Shown here: piece by piece, positions 50,025-59,454 of the stretch | How the letters are laid out: every line of letters begins with the position of its first letter | Position numbering within the stretch: the stretch's first letter is position 1 | Source of the DNA: CALDUY01 sp046350255 | GTDB lineage: Bacteria > Planctomycetota > Planctomycetia > Gemmatales > Gemmataceae | Assembly: GCA_046350255.1 (NCBI GenBank) | Contig: JAXMAV010000013.1 | Location: 1-64,000 of the forward strand | Direction of reading: 5' to 3' | Length of the DNA stretch: 64,000 nucleotides | Position numbers and translations under genes: made by a program | Notes under the pieces: generated by a model | Told to the model about the DNA's origin: nothing | The model's database searches: none | The model's input: only the letters and a program-made list of their open reading frames with translations

Positions 50025-51050
50025 CTAGCGACGAGGCAGCCAGCCGCGCTGCACCAGCACCTCAGCGATCTGCACCGCGTTGGTGGCCGCACCCTTGCGT
50101 AGATTATCGGCTACCACCCACAGGTTCAGACCGTTGGCAATGGTGGGATCACGGCGGATCCGGCCGACGAACACCTCGTCGCGGCCGGCGCTGTGCAACG
50201 GCTGCGGAATCTGGCCCGTTCCCAGGTCGTCGAGTACCACAACGCCGGGCGCCTTCCGCAACGCTTCTCGCGCTTCCTCGGGGTTGATCGGGTTGTGGAA
50301 CTCCAGGTTGATCGCCTCGGAATGCCCAATCCGCACGGGAACGCGCACCGTCGTCGGCGAGACCTGGATGCTGTCATCACCCATGATCTTGCGCGTCTCC
50401 TTGATCATCTTCCATTCTTCTTCGGTGTAGCCATCCGCGCCGGCCTTCCAGTCGTGGGCAAGCACGTTCCCCGCCAGTTGACTGGCGTGGGCCTTCACCG
50501 CAGGCACAGGCACCTTGCGACCAATCGCGTCGATCTGGGCGTCGAGTTCGTTCAGGCCGGTGGCTCCCTTGCCCGACGAGGCCTGGTAGGTGGAGACGAT
50601 CACCCGCTTGATCCGCGCCAGATCGTGCAGCGGCTTGAGCGCCACCACCATCTGGATGGTCGAGCAGTTGGGATTCGCCACGATCCCCTTCGGGATGTGC
50701 CGCAGCGCGTCGGCGTTGACTTCCGGGACGACGAGCGGCACGTCCGGATCCATGCGCCAGGCGCTGGAGTTATCGACGACCACGGCCCCGGCCGCGGCGG
50801 CCAGCGGGGAGGCTTCACGGCTCACTGAGGCCGGCGTGCTCGACAGCACCACCTCGACCCCCGTGAACGCCGCCGCGTTGATCGGTTCGATCGTGTAGGT
50901 TTTTCCCTTGAACTGCAGAGGTTTGCCCGCGCTGCGCTCCGAGGCGAGGAACTTGATGGCGCGGAAGGGAAAGGCTCGTTCCTCGAGCACCTGCCGCATG
51001 ATCTCACCGACGGCACCGGTGGCGCCAACCACTGCAACGCTAGGCTCCAC
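50025..51050 (-). CDS. asd: Aspartate-semialdehyde dehydrogenase
   Basis: NADPH-dependent reduction of aspartyl phosphate to the semialdehyde, for Lys/Thr/Met and diaminopimelate. 341 residues. Features: VAVVGATGAVGEIMRQVLEER (NADP site), VDNSSAWRMD, catalytic Cys in VANPNCSTIQMV (about 130), STYQASSGKGATGL and VRVPVRIGHSEA. GTG start with AAGGA about eight bases upstream; a candidate promoter lies at 51095-51124. Confidence 0.97.
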   Translation of the reverse strand: MEPSVAVVGATGAVGEIMRQVLEERAFPFRAIKFLASERSAGKPLQFKGKTYTIEPINAAAFTGVEVVLSSTPASVSREASPLAAAAGAVVVDNSSAWRMDPDVPLVVPEVNADALRHIPKGIVANPNCSTIQMVVALKPLHDLARIKRVIVSTYQASSGKGATGLNELDAQIDAIGRKVPVPAVKAHASQLAGNVLAHDWKAGADGYTEEEWKMIKETRKIMGDDSIQVSPTTVRVPVRIGHSEAINLEFHNPINPEEAREALRKAPGVVVLDDLGTGQIPQPLHSAGRDEVFVGRIRRDPTIANGLNLWVVADNLRKGAATNAVQIAEVLVQRGWLPRR

Positions 51051-51094
51051 GAATCAGTCCTTTCGGGAATAGTAGGAGAGGGACCAACCTTAAC

Positions 51095-51124
51095 ACCATA
51101 TTCGATCCCTGTCTCCTTTGACAA
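51095..51124 (-). promoter_or_regulatory. Candidate promoter of asd
   Basis: On the minus strand TTGTCA (51124-51119) and TATGGT (51100-51095) with 18 bp between; leader about 38 nt. Also on the plus strand a TACAAT (51171-51176) is 35 nt before the first tandem paralog, with no good -35. Confidence 0.45.
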
Positions 51125-51211
51125 GGTAGAGAACCTGGCCAGGTCCATCGGCGCCAGCGGTCGGGACTCCTACAATCTGCGATATCCTCATGTCTGACGG
51201 AAGGACGCACC

Positions 51212-52660
51212 ATGACCACGGACTCGGAAAACTCCTCCCCGCGCAAGCCGCGCATCTGGCTGCGGTTACTCCTGGCGCTGGGAATCCTGCTGGTGGGCCT
51301 CGTCGTGGTGTTGCTGGTGACCAACGCCATGATCGGAGCGGGAGGGCGGTCGAAGATGGCCGACCTGGTGGCCCGTCTCGATGCCGAGGACCCCAGCTGG
51401 CGCTGGGATCAGATCAACGCCGAGCGGCCCATGCCTACCAACGTTGAGAACGCCGCCCTGGTGATGCAGGCCGCCCTGAAAGCGCAGGTCCCCTGGGCCA
51501 AGGACGACCTGCAGATGTCCGACGGCAAGGGCCTGCTCGAAGAGGTAACGAGCAACCAGCTGCTCGACGAGGAACGCCAGAAGAAGCTGCAGGCCGCCCT
51601 GGGAAAGCAGAAGGCCGTTCTCGCGGTGGCCGTGTCGCTGCGCAACTTCCCGAAGGGACGCATTCCCGTCGAGCTGGCGCCGGACGTGATCAGCACCTTG
51701 CTCCCGCATATTCAGCAGTGCCGTGATGTGGTCCATCTGCTCGATCTGGATGCCGAGCGCCTGTGTCTGGAAAACCGACCCGCCGAGGTAGCCGAGCGCA
51801 TCGAGGCCATCTTGCGGACGGGCGACATCTTGCGGGACGAGCCGTTCATGGTATCTGGGATGGTCCGCATCGCTATTCGCTCCATCGCGGCCAGGCGGGT
51901 CGAACGGCTACTGGGGTTGACCGAGCCGCCCGACGCGGTGTGCGATCGCCTCCGCAAGGAGATCGCAGCGCAACGCCAGGATAATCTGCTGCTCGTCGTC
52001 CTGCGTGGCGAGCGGGCCAGTGTCCACCAGCTGATGAACACGCTGCGCAGCGGTGGGCTCTCGCCTGGCGCCGTGGTGGCCGGCGCGGCTGGTCGACCCA
52101 CGCCAGGGAGCCTCGGCCTGTCTCTGGCCTCCTGGCTCTATGGCGGCCGGATGGATGAGGACCAGGCCAGCGCCCTGGAGTGGATGACCCGGGCCTGCGA
52201 CGTCGCCCGGTTGCCTCCCTCGGAGCAACCCCTGGCCTGGAAGGAGTACGACCGCGACCTGGCGGAATTCATCACGAAGAGCAAGTCCTCGCTTCGCAAC
52301 CTGCTGACTGTGCAGCTGATGCCGTCCGCGGGCAAGACGGCGGAAGCCGCCCTGCGCGATCGCGCCTATCTCGGCTGCCTCGAGATGGCCCTGGCGGCCG
52401 AGCAGTATCGCCTCCGGCATGGGCACTGGCCGAAGAGCCTGGCCGACCTTGGCCCGGACCTGGCCAAGGAGGTGCCGGACGATCCCTTCACTGGCAAGAA
52501 GCTCCTCTACCGGACAGACAACGAGGGATGCATCGTCTACTCCACGGGGCAGGATGGAGTGGACGACGCCGCTCGGAAGCTGAGCCTGCGCCAGGATCCC
52601 GGCACCGATCTCGGTGTACGTGTGTGGAATCCCAAGCTGCGCCGCCTGCCGGGCCGGTAG
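51212..52660 (+). CDS. Tandem paralog 1 of a planctomycete membrane protein family
   Basis: 482 residues, not recognised. One N-terminal helix (LRLLLALGILLVGLVVVLLV), then soluble, mainly helical sequence. Repeated in the next two genes: GRSKMADLVARLDAEDPSWRWD (around residue 45), FPKGRIPVELAPDVISTLLP, RIEAILRTGDILRDEPF, AQRQDNLLLVVLR. The C-terminal 90 residues (HGHWPKSLADL, VPDDPFTGKKLLYR, CIVYSTGQDGVDD) look like the C-terminal strand region of pseudopilins (P.DPW/Y...Y.S.G.DG), but no prepilin peptidase site or N-methylation motif precedes it. GGAAGGA before the ATG. Confidence 0.85.
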   Translation: MTTDSENSSPRKPRIWLRLLLALGILLVGLVVVLLVTNAMIGAGGRSKMADLVARLDAEDPSWRWDQINAERPMPTNVENAALVMQAALKAQVPWAKDDLQMSDGKGLLEEVTSNQLLDEERQKKLQAALGKQKAVLAVAVSLRNFPKGRIPVELAPDVISTLLPHIQQCRDVVHLLDLDAERLCLENRPAEVAERIEAILRTGDILRDEPFMVSGMVRIAIRSIAARRVERLLGLTEPPDAVCDRLRKEIAAQRQDNLLLVVLRGERASVHQLMNTLRSGGLSPGAVVAGAAGRPTPGSLGLSLASWLYGGRMDEDQASALEWMTRACDVARLPPSEQPLAWKEYDRDLAEFITKSKSSLRNLLTVQLMPSAGKTAEAALRDRAYLGCLEMALAAEQYRLRHGHWPKSLADLGPDLAKEVPDDPFTGKKLLYRTDNEGCIVYSTGQDGVDDAARKLSLRQDPGTDLGVRVWNPKLRRLPGR

Positions 52661-52685
52661 TGCTCTTTTATTCAGGAATCTTGGC

Positions 52686-54140
52686 ATGACCGACGAGCAG
52701 GAACCGAATCCGGAGCAACGGCCTCGCTGGATCCGCCGCGTACTCATCGCGCTGGGGCTCTTCATTGCGCTCACCATCTTCGCCCTGTGGATCAGCAACG
52801 AGGTGGTTGGCCGACGCGGACGCTCGAAGCTGGCCGAACTCGAGGCGCGTATCGAGGTTGATGATCCCCGCTGGCGCTGGGAGCATATCGACGCCGACCG
52901 CCCGATCCTGACCAACGCCGAGAATGCGGTGACTGTCATGGAGGCGGTGGTCAAGGCGCAGGTGCGGATGGATTCCACTGAGACAACCATGCCCGATGGC
53001 AAGGGGATCCTCGACGAACTGCCGATCAACCGGCTGCTGGACGCGGAGCGCAAGAAGAAGCTGCTTGCGCTCCTTGAGAAGCAGAAAACAGCCGTGGCGC
53101 TGGCGCTCACGGTGCGCGAATACCCCCGGGGGCGTGCGCCGGTGGTCCTGACGCCGGACGTGATCAGTACGCTGTTGCCCCGCGCGCAGGATGGGCGCGA
53201 CGTCGCACGCCTGCTCGAATGGGATGCCGAGCGCGCCCTCCAGGACAACCGACCTGAAGAGGTGGTTCAGCGCATCGAGGCCATCCTGCGGACCGGAGAT
53301 GCTCTGCGCGACGAGCCGTTTCTGATCGCCCAGCTGGTGCGGGTGGCTATTCGGACCTCGGCGGCGCGAGTCACGGATCACCTGCTGGGGCTCTCTGAGC
53401 CAGCCGACCCGCTACTGGCCCGCCTGCAGGCCGAGTTCGCTCGTCAGCGTCAGGACAATCTCCTGCTCGTGGGGTTGCGCAGCGAGCGAGCCGCTTTCAA
53501 CGTCCTGTTCGCCAATCTGCGTTCCGGCGCGGTCCCCCTGACCCATCTGCTCATGAGCCTGGGCACTTCTTCTCCCCCTGGGTGGGAGCGCCTGGGCATG
53601 CAGGCGGGCGGCTGGCTATACGGCAGCCGGCTCGACGAGGATCATGCCAGCGCCCTGGAGTGGTTGACGCGCGCCTGCGATGTCGCGCGTTTGCCCTTTC
53701 CCGAACAGCCCGATGCCTGGAGGGACTACGAACGTGACTTCCTCGAGTTCGTCCGCCGCAGTCGGTCGCAGCTACGGAACCTGGTGACGGTGTTGATCCT
53801 GCCTGCGCAGGAGCGCGTCGCCCGGGCCACCCTTCGCGATCACGCCTACCTGTCTACCCTGGAAACCGCCCTGGCCGTCGAGCGCTTTCGTCGCAAGCAG
53901 GGGCACTGGCCCGCCACGCTGGCGGAACTCACCCCGACTCTGCTGAAGGAGGTGCCGACCGACCCGTACACTCGCAAGCCGCTTCGGTACCACATCGACG
54001 CCGAGGGCTGCGTGATCTACTCCACTGGCCGCGATGGATCGGACGATGGCGGCAAGAAACTGTTGCTGCGCGACGAGCCCGGCACCGACATCGGTGTGCG
54101 TCTGTGGAATCCGGCCCAGCGCCGGCTGCCGGCGAAGTAA
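52686..54140 (+). CDS. Tandem paralog 2
   Basis: 484 residues, same architecture as the upstream and downstream genes; the N-terminal helix is VLIALGLFIALTIFALWISN. Shared blocks: GRSKLAELEARIEVDDPRWRWE, QRQDNLLLVGLRSERAAF, ALEWLTRACDVARLP and GHWPATLAELTPTLLKEVPTDPYT. Ends RYHIDAEGCVIYSTGRDGSDDGG. The frame starts earlier at 52614, but the ATG at 52686 has AGGAA before it and gives the helix at the right place. 25 bases after paralog 1. Confidence 0.85.
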   Translation: MTDEQEPNPEQRPRWIRRVLIALGLFIALTIFALWISNEVVGRRGRSKLAELEARIEVDDPRWRWEHIDADRPILTNAENAVTVMEAVVKAQVRMDSTETTMPDGKGILDELPINRLLDAERKKKLLALLEKQKTAVALALTVREYPRGRAPVVLTPDVISTLLPRAQDGRDVARLLEWDAERALQDNRPEEVVQRIEAILRTGDALRDEPFLIAQLVRVAIRTSAARVTDHLLGLSEPADPLLARLQAEFARQRQDNLLLVGLRSERAAFNVLFANLRSGAVPLTHLLMSLGTSSPPGWERLGMQAGGWLYGSRLDEDHASALEWLTRACDVARLPFPEQPDAWRDYERDFLEFVRRSRSQLRNLVTVLILPAQERVARATLRDHAYLSTLETALAVERFRRKQGHWPATLAELTPTLLKEVPTDPYTRKPLRYHIDAEGCVIYSTGRDGSDDGGKKLLLRDEPGTDIGVRLWNPAQRRLPAK

Positions 54141-54169
54141 GACCCCCAGCTGGGCCGCGGAGAGCGACC

Positions 54170-55618
54170 ATGAGCACGTCTGGAGAAGTGCTTGCGACAG
54201 AGCCGCCACGCTGGAAACGGCGCGTCTTGCTGGCCCTGGTGATCTTCGTGGTAGGCGTGACGGTGGCCCTGTGGGTGACCACCCAGTGGATGGGGGCCGA
54301 GGGGCGTTCTCAGCTGGACAGGGCCATCGCCGCCATCGAGGCCGACGACCCACGCTGGCGCTGGGAGGAACTGCTGGAGGACCGACCCAACCCGCCCCGT
54401 GCCGAGAATGTCTACCCCTTGCTCGAGTCGGTAGGGAAGCTGCTCGTCCCCTGGGATTTGCAGGACCTGGAGATCTCCCCCCGCAGGGGCCTGCTGGATG
54501 ACCTGCCCACCCAGGCTCTGCTCGACCCAGAGCGTCAGGCGAAACTGACCGCGGCCCTGGCCAAGCAAAAAGCCGCTCTCGCACTCGCCCCCGGGTTGCG
54601 CGCGTATCCTCGTGGATGGGCGCCGCTCCAGTTGCATCCCACCGTCATTGGCACCCCCGTGCCTCATTGCGATGATGTCTCCCGGGTCGGTCTGTTGCTC
54701 GAGCTTGACGTCGAGCAACTCCTGCAGCAAAACCGGCCCAACGAGGCCGCGGATCACATCGTCGCCATGCTTCGCTGCGGTGACCTTCTGCGCGACGATC
54801 CGCTGCCCATCTGCCAGATGTTCCGCATGCGCATGCGTTATGTTGTGAGACAGCGCATCGACCGCCTCCTCGGCCTGACGCAACCCTCCGACATGGTGTG
54901 CGACCTGCTCCGCAAGGAGATCGCCGCGCAGCGCAGGGAGAACCCACTGCTACCCGCTCTGCGTGGGGCGCGTGCCGGCGTCCACGCATTGTTTCTCAAC
55001 CTGCGCAGTGGGGCTGTCTCGATGACGGAGTTTCTGGAGACGATCAACATTCAACCCTCCGGTCTGGAGGCATACCTTGGCATCAAGGCGGGGCTCTACC
55101 ACCTCCGACTCGAGCAGGATCACGCCAGTGCGCTGCGCTGGCTCGATCGCGCGTGTGGCATTGCTCGGCTCCCCGTCCACGAGCAACCTGACGCCTGGAA
55201 GAAGTACCAACGAGACCACGTCGATTTTGCCCGCGAGAGTCGGAAGCGGTGGCGCAACCTCCTGACGATCCAGCTCGTACCCGACGTGGCAGTGCTGACT
55301 GATCACTCCCTGAGTGACAACGCCCACCTGGCGTGTCTGGAGACTGCCCTTGCGCTGGAGCAATACCGGCGTCGGCACGGCCACTGGCCTGCACGGCTGG
55401 AGGCGTTGCAACCCGAGTTGCTGCCGGAGATCCCCCGAGACCCGTACACAGCGAAGCCGCTGCTCTACCGGATCGAGGCAGACGGCTGCGTTGTGTACAC
55501 CACCGGGCAGGACGAGGTCGACGACGGCGGCGCGAAGCTCAGCCGACACGGCGAACCCGGCACCGACCTCGGCGTCCGCCTGTGGAATCCGCCCCAGCGC
55601 CGCCTGCCGGCGAGGTAG
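54170..55618 (+). CDS. Tandem paralog 3
   Basis: 482 residues; helix RRVLLALVIFVVGVTVALWV, then the same order of blocks: GRSQLDRAIAAIEADDPRWRWEE, ENPLLPALRGARAGVH, DHASALRWLDRACGIARLP, HGHWPARLEAL, EIPRDPYTAKPLLYR, CVVYTTGQDEVDDGG. It is more divergent in the middle (QLHPTVIGTPVPHCDDV). ATG at 54170 with GGAGAG upstream. The last four bases before the next gene's stop separate it from the convergent oxidoreductase. Function unknown. Confidence 0.85.
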   Translation: MSTSGEVLATEPPRWKRRVLLALVIFVVGVTVALWVTTQWMGAEGRSQLDRAIAAIEADDPRWRWEELLEDRPNPPRAENVYPLLESVGKLLVPWDLQDLEISPRRGLLDDLPTQALLDPERQAKLTAALAKQKAALALAPGLRAYPRGWAPLQLHPTVIGTPVPHCDDVSRVGLLLELDVEQLLQQNRPNEAADHIVAMLRCGDLLRDDPLPICQMFRMRMRYVVRQRIDRLLGLTQPSDMVCDLLRKEIAAQRRENPLLPALRGARAGVHALFLNLRSGAVSMTEFLETINIQPSGLEAYLGIKAGLYHLRLEQDHASALRWLDRACGIARLPVHEQPDAWKKYQRDHVDFARESRKRWRNLLTIQLVPDVAVLTDHSLSDNAHLACLETALALEQYRRRHGHWPARLEALQPELLPEIPRDPYTAKPLLYRIEADGCVVYTTGQDEVDDGGAKLSRHGEPGTDLGVRLWNPPQRRLPAR

Positions 55619-55621
55619 GCT

Positions 55622-56749
55622 CTACACCTGCGGTGCGGGCATGGCCAGCACCTCGTTGAGTAGCGCCGGCTCCTTGCCCAGTTTCTCGCGGTACTCATCC
55701 CGGGTGGGGACCAGACGCACCTGCACCTTGGTGGCGTGATGCAGCGCGATGTCGGCCAGCTTGTGATCGATGAACGGGTTGCGGAACCGGTCGAGCACCT
55801 CCCGCGCGAACTCGGCCGGTTGATCGACGCGCCCCTCCAGCACGGGCACGATCTCCTCGAAAAGGAGTTTCTGCAACCAGCTGCCCAGCTCGGGGTCGCT
55901 GACCGCGTCGCGGACGGTGCGGAAGCCGCGCGGCCAGGCCTTGATCAGCAGCGCGGTGTGCCCACCGTTGAGCAGCCGCACCTTGCGCAGGAAATAGGGC
56001 ATCACGTCGGGCGTCCAAACCACGGCAGGATGTTCGAGCAGGTGCGGCACACCGGGGCGATCCTCGATGGCGAACAATCCATACGGTTCGCAGGCGGTCA
56101 GCATCGGATCGTCCGCCAGCAGCGGATGCTCGGCCGGGGTGCCGGTGACGATGCGGTCGACCAGCGTGTTCCGCCAGTCGCAGCGGTCAGTGATCCAGGT
56201 GATCAACTCGGGAGCGAGGTTCCAGCCCCGGGCGAGATCGACCACGATCTGACGCAGAATGTCGGCCTGGCGTTCCCGCAGCTCGCAGGGAATGAGCAGC
56301 AGCGGCGGCTGGCCCGCCTCGAATCGTGCCCGCAGCACCGCCAGCAGCTTGGCCGGGAACGAGCGCGGCGGCGCATCGTTGGGGCCGTCGGCCGGGTCGA
56401 GATCGTAGCCCTTCTCGGTGGTGTTCGACAGCATCGCGCGGAGGTGCGGCGAGCACGCCAGCTTCAGGACCTCGTCCCACTGCGACGAGGCGACCAGCGC
56501 CCGGCTGATGCTCTCGCACGGTTCCACACGATCAACCACCTGACCCTGTTCGATGCCACGAACCAGGACGTGATAACGCCCGCCCTGCCGGTTCAACCCG
56601 CCGGCGCGGTTGTCACCCGTGGACTGGACGATGACCACTCGCCCGACCGCCTGGCCCTGCTGGTTCGCCTGATGCAGGAAGAGGTCGGCAAAGGCGCGGA
56701 GGAAGCGTCCGGAGCCAAACTGCAGGATGGTTTCGGGAAGTGTGCTCAT
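55622..56749 (-). CDS. Mannitol-dehydrogenase-type oxidoreductase (tagaturonate-reductase-like)
   Basis: 375 residues from ATG 56749. The longer frame upstream covers the SUMF1 gene in another frame and is rejected. N-terminal NAD site ILQFGSGRFLRAFADLF; family active-site segment KVRLLNGGHTALLIKAWP with the Lys and Asn/His of polyol-dehydrogenase-type enzymes; NPFIDHKLADIALHHATK at the C-terminus, typical of UxaB/fructuronate reductases. Shorter than Escherichia coli UxaB (about 480). Substrate (altronate/tagaturonate, mannonate or mannitol) unclear. Weak ribosome site. Confidence 0.82.
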   Translation of the reverse strand: MSTLPETILQFGSGRFLRAFADLFLHQANQQGQAVGRVVIVQSTGDNRAGGLNRQGGRYHVLVRGIEQGQVVDRVEPCESISRALVASSQWDEVLKLACSPHLRAMLSNTTEKGYDLDPADGPNDAPPRSFPAKLLAVLRARFEAGQPPLLLIPCELRERQADILRQIVVDLARGWNLAPELITWITDRCDWRNTLVDRIVTGTPAEHPLLADDPMLTACEPYGLFAIEDRPGVPHLLEHPAVVWTPDVMPYFLRKVRLLNGGHTALLIKAWPRGFRTVRDAVSDPELGSWLQKLLFEEIVPVLEGRVDQPAEFAREVLDRFRNPFIDHKLADIALHHATKVQVRLVPTRDEYREKLGKEPALLNEVLAMPAPQV

Positions 56750-56828
56750 GGCTACTCGCAGACGAGGAAGATGTTTCGCGTGCAGTTGTGGTAGGGGAAA
56801 CCGCCCGGACTGTCCGGCCTGGGGTCGA

Positions 56829-57812
56829 TCACTCAGCGGACACCGCGACGCGGAAACCGACGTAGTGCAGCGCCTCGTAGGCACTACGGTCGGCGGAACG
56901 ACAGTGCCAGGACGCATCGATCCAGGCGCCGCCGCGCAGGACATGGCCCTCGCCGCGCGGGGGGCCCGGCGGGTCCTCGCGAGGTGAGTTGCGGTAGTAG
57001 TCCTCCTCGAACCAGTCGGCGCACCACTCCCAGACATTCCCATGCAGATCGTGCAGGCCGAACGCGTTGGGGCGGTAGGTGCCGACCGGGCAGGTACGTT
57101 TGAGGTAGCTGCCCTGGGGCGCCCCTCCGTAGGGATAGTTGCCGTCGAAGTTAGCCTGCGACGAGGTGGCCGAGTCGCCGAACCAGAACGGCGTGGTGGT
57201 GCCGGCCCGGCAGGCGTACTCCCACTCGGCCTCGGTCGGCAGGCGATAGCGCCGGCCCAGCTTTTTCTCCTGGGGCAACGCCGACAGCCGGGCGCAGAAC
57301 TCGACGGCCTCGGCGTGTTCGACCGAATCCACCGGGTAATTGCTGGTGTTGACATCGACCAGTCGATAGTAGGGCAGGGGCCCCTCGGCGAAGAAGTGGC
57401 TGGGGTTGTAGCCCATCACCTGGGTAAACTGCCCCTGCGTGACCGGGTAGCGAGCCAGGTAGAACGGTCGGGTCAGATGCACCTCGTGGACCGGCCCTTC
57501 ATCCGGCGAGTGGTAGGATTCGCTGAAGGGAGATCCCATGAAAAACCAGCCGGGAGGCAGCAGGACCAGCGACATCTCCACTGCATTCATCAGTGCTGGC
57601 AGGCACGGTTCCAGCCCCTGGCCCAGCAAGTGGCGCAGGCGCTCTTCCATGGCCGGGCGCTGGGCACGTGGACCCGATTGGGTGAGATGCAGAGTCAGGC
57701 GCGTCAGCTCGGCGCGCGGGTCACCCGTCTCCTCGAGCCAGTCGGCGAAGGCGAACCAGGCGGTCCGGTCGCCGGGCCAGTGATGCAGGGCTGTCTGGAG
57801 ATCAACGTTCAT
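56829..57812 (-). CDS. SUMF1/FGE-like protein with TIGR02996 domain
   Basis: 327 residues. Residues 1-45 are the planctomycete repeat-companion domain TIGR02996 (HHWPGDRTAWFAFADWLEETGDPRAELTRL). The rest is formylglycine-generating-enzyme type: PPGWFFMGSP, ARYPVTQGQFTQVMGYNPSHF, RLPTEAEWEYACRAG, NAFGLHDLHGNVWEWCADWF, LRGGAWIDASWHCRSADR and FRVAVS. The two copper-binding Cys of true FGE are not evident (one Cys near the end, in WHCRS), so it is more likely a non-modifying carbohydrate-related SUMF1 protein. Six bases after the DUF1501 gene's stop. Confidence 0.9.
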   Translation of the reverse strand: MNVDLQTALHHWPGDRTAWFAFADWLEETGDPRAELTRLTLHLTQSGPRAQRPAMEERLRHLLGQGLEPCLPALMNAVEMSLVLLPPGWFFMGSPFSESYHSPDEGPVHEVHLTRPFYLARYPVTQGQFTQVMGYNPSHFFAEGPLPYYRLVDVNTSNYPVDSVEHAEAVEFCARLSALPQEKKLGRRYRLPTEAEWEYACRAGTTTPFWFGDSATSSQANFDGNYPYGGAPQGSYLKRTCPVGTYRPNAFGLHDLHGNVWEWCADWFEEDYYRNSPREDPPGPPRGEGHVLRGGAWIDASWHCRSADRSAYEALHYVGFRVAVSAE

Positions 57813-57818
57813 GTGCCC

Positions 57819-59135
57819 CTAGAGCAGGCGGGCGATCGGCTGGGCGTCGGTGGGCAGAATCAGGTTCGGACGATTGGAAACGTCGTACACCATCCCGTGC
57901 GAGTCGATGCCCAGGTTGTGGTAGATGGTGGCGAGCACATCCCGGTAGTGGATGGGATGCTCCTTGGCGGCCGCCGCCGTCGAATCGGTCGAGCCAATGA
58001 CCTGGCCGACCTTCATCCCACCGCCGGCGAGCAGCGCGCTGTTCACCCGCGCCCAGTGATCGCGACCGGCATCCTTGTTGATCTTCGGCGTCCGGCCAAA
58101 CTCGCCCCACACCACCACGGTGCAGCTGCGATCGAGCCCCCGGGCGTAGATATCCTCGATAAGGGCACTGATGCCCTGGTCGAAGAGAGGCAGATGCTGG
58201 CGCAGATGGCGGAAGTTCTGGCCGTGCGTGTCCCAGAAACCGTATGCCACGGTCACAACGCGCGCCCCGGCCTCGACCAGCCGGCGGGCCATTAGCAGTT
58301 GATCGTTCCACATTGGGGCGCCATCGCCCAGGTGGCGTGTTGAGCCGCGCCCATAACGATCGCGCACAGAAGCGGGCTCCCGGGAGATGTCGAGCGCCTC
58401 GAGCATCTTGCTGGAGGTGAGGACATCGAATGCCCGCCGGTAGCTGGCATCCATGTTGCCCATGGCGTCGGCGTCGCGCTTCATCCGATCAACCTGGGCC
58501 AGCAGCCGTTTGCGGTCGTCGAGTTCGGCCAAGGTGCGGCCCTGCAGGCGCATGGTGGCCATGTCCTGCCCATCGACCTTGACGCCCTGGGCAGCCCGAC
58601 CCAGGTGCCCCGCGTTGGGGCTGTTGTACGGGCGGTGCTGCATGGTCGGGAACAGATCGACGAACGGCGGAATCACCGGGTCCACCGGCCCCTGCATCCG
58701 GGCGACGACGGAGCCAAAGTGCGGCTTGCCCTCGCGCTGGGTGGTGCCCATGGGAAAGCCGACCGTGCTCTGGAAGCTGGAATGCTCGTCGATCTGGCCC
58801 ACCACCGAACGGATGACGGAGTACTGATGGGCGCACCGGGCCAGACGCGGCAGCAGCTCGCCGATCTGGAAGCCGGGCACGCTGGTGGCAATCGGGTTGA
58901 ATTCGCCACGGACCTCGCGCGGGGCGTTGGGCTTCAGGTCAAACGTGTCCTGATGGGCCAGCCCACCACTGAGATACACCATGATCACCGATCGGTGCGA
59001 CTGCCCCTTTTTCTGTTCGGCCTGAAGCAGCTGCGGCAGCGACAACCCGCCGAGCGCGAGGCCGCCCAGTTGAAGGAAGGACCGGCGCGAAACGCCGTCG
59101 CAGTATCGATGGGGGGAGCCGAGGAGGGTGAGCAT
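57819..59135 (-). CDS. DUF1501 domain-containing protein, second copy
   Basis: 438 residues. Signal-like N-terminus with VSRRSFLQLGGLALGGLSL (Tat-type). Motifs of the family: VIMVYLSGGLAHQDTFDLKPNAP, EHSSFQSTVGFPMG, ARRLVEAGARVVTVAYGFWDTHGQNFRHL, VVWGEFGRTPKINKDAGRDHW, GGGMKVGQVIGSTD, YRDVLATIYHNLGID. It lacks a PSD1 partner here and belongs to the shorter DUF1501 type. Co-oriented with the SUMF1 gene. Confidence 0.94.
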   Translation of the reverse strand: MLTLLGSPHRYCDGVSRRSFLQLGGLALGGLSLPQLLQAEQKKGQSHRSVIMVYLSGGLAHQDTFDLKPNAPREVRGEFNPIATSVPGFQIGELLPRLARCAHQYSVIRSVVGQIDEHSSFQSTVGFPMGTTQREGKPHFGSVVARMQGPVDPVIPPFVDLFPTMQHRPYNSPNAGHLGRAAQGVKVDGQDMATMRLQGRTLAELDDRKRLLAQVDRMKRDADAMGNMDASYRRAFDVLTSSKMLEALDISREPASVRDRYGRGSTRHLGDGAPMWNDQLLMARRLVEAGARVVTVAYGFWDTHGQNFRHLRQHLPLFDQGISALIEDIYARGLDRSCTVVVWGEFGRTPKINKDAGRDHWARVNSALLAGGGMKVGQVIGSTDSTAAAAKEHPIHYRDVLATIYHNLGIDSHGMVYDVSNRPNLILPTDAQPIARLL

Positions 59136-59454
59136 GGCGGCAGGATTCCGCGGAGGGTGGGAGATACCATTCCAAGTGTAGCCGACCCAGACGCGGATTC
59201 CAAGCGAAAGTGAAGGACAAGGCCGGGGACACCGGCTGTGCCGGTCGTGCCAGGCTCGCCGGGGGATTTTTCTGGATGCGCGGGGCGTGCCGCATTGTCC
59301 CCTGACTCCTAGAATGTTGCAATCGATTCTCTATTCCTGCGGGGCACTGGGTTGGCCCCCGCGCCGGAAGGAGGCAACTTTTCCGGCGGTCTGGGGCACG
59401 TCCCATTCCTTGCAGTTTTCGGTGCGCGTCATGGTCGCGGTGAAAGGGCTCTTC
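59136..59454. other. Intergenic region, no gene seen
   Basis: 319 bp between the divergent DUF1501 gene and the small membrane protein gene. A few short frames run through, but none has codon use, start site or similarity to support it. No convincing promoter pair was found; some sequence here should start both genes. Confidence 0.6.
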
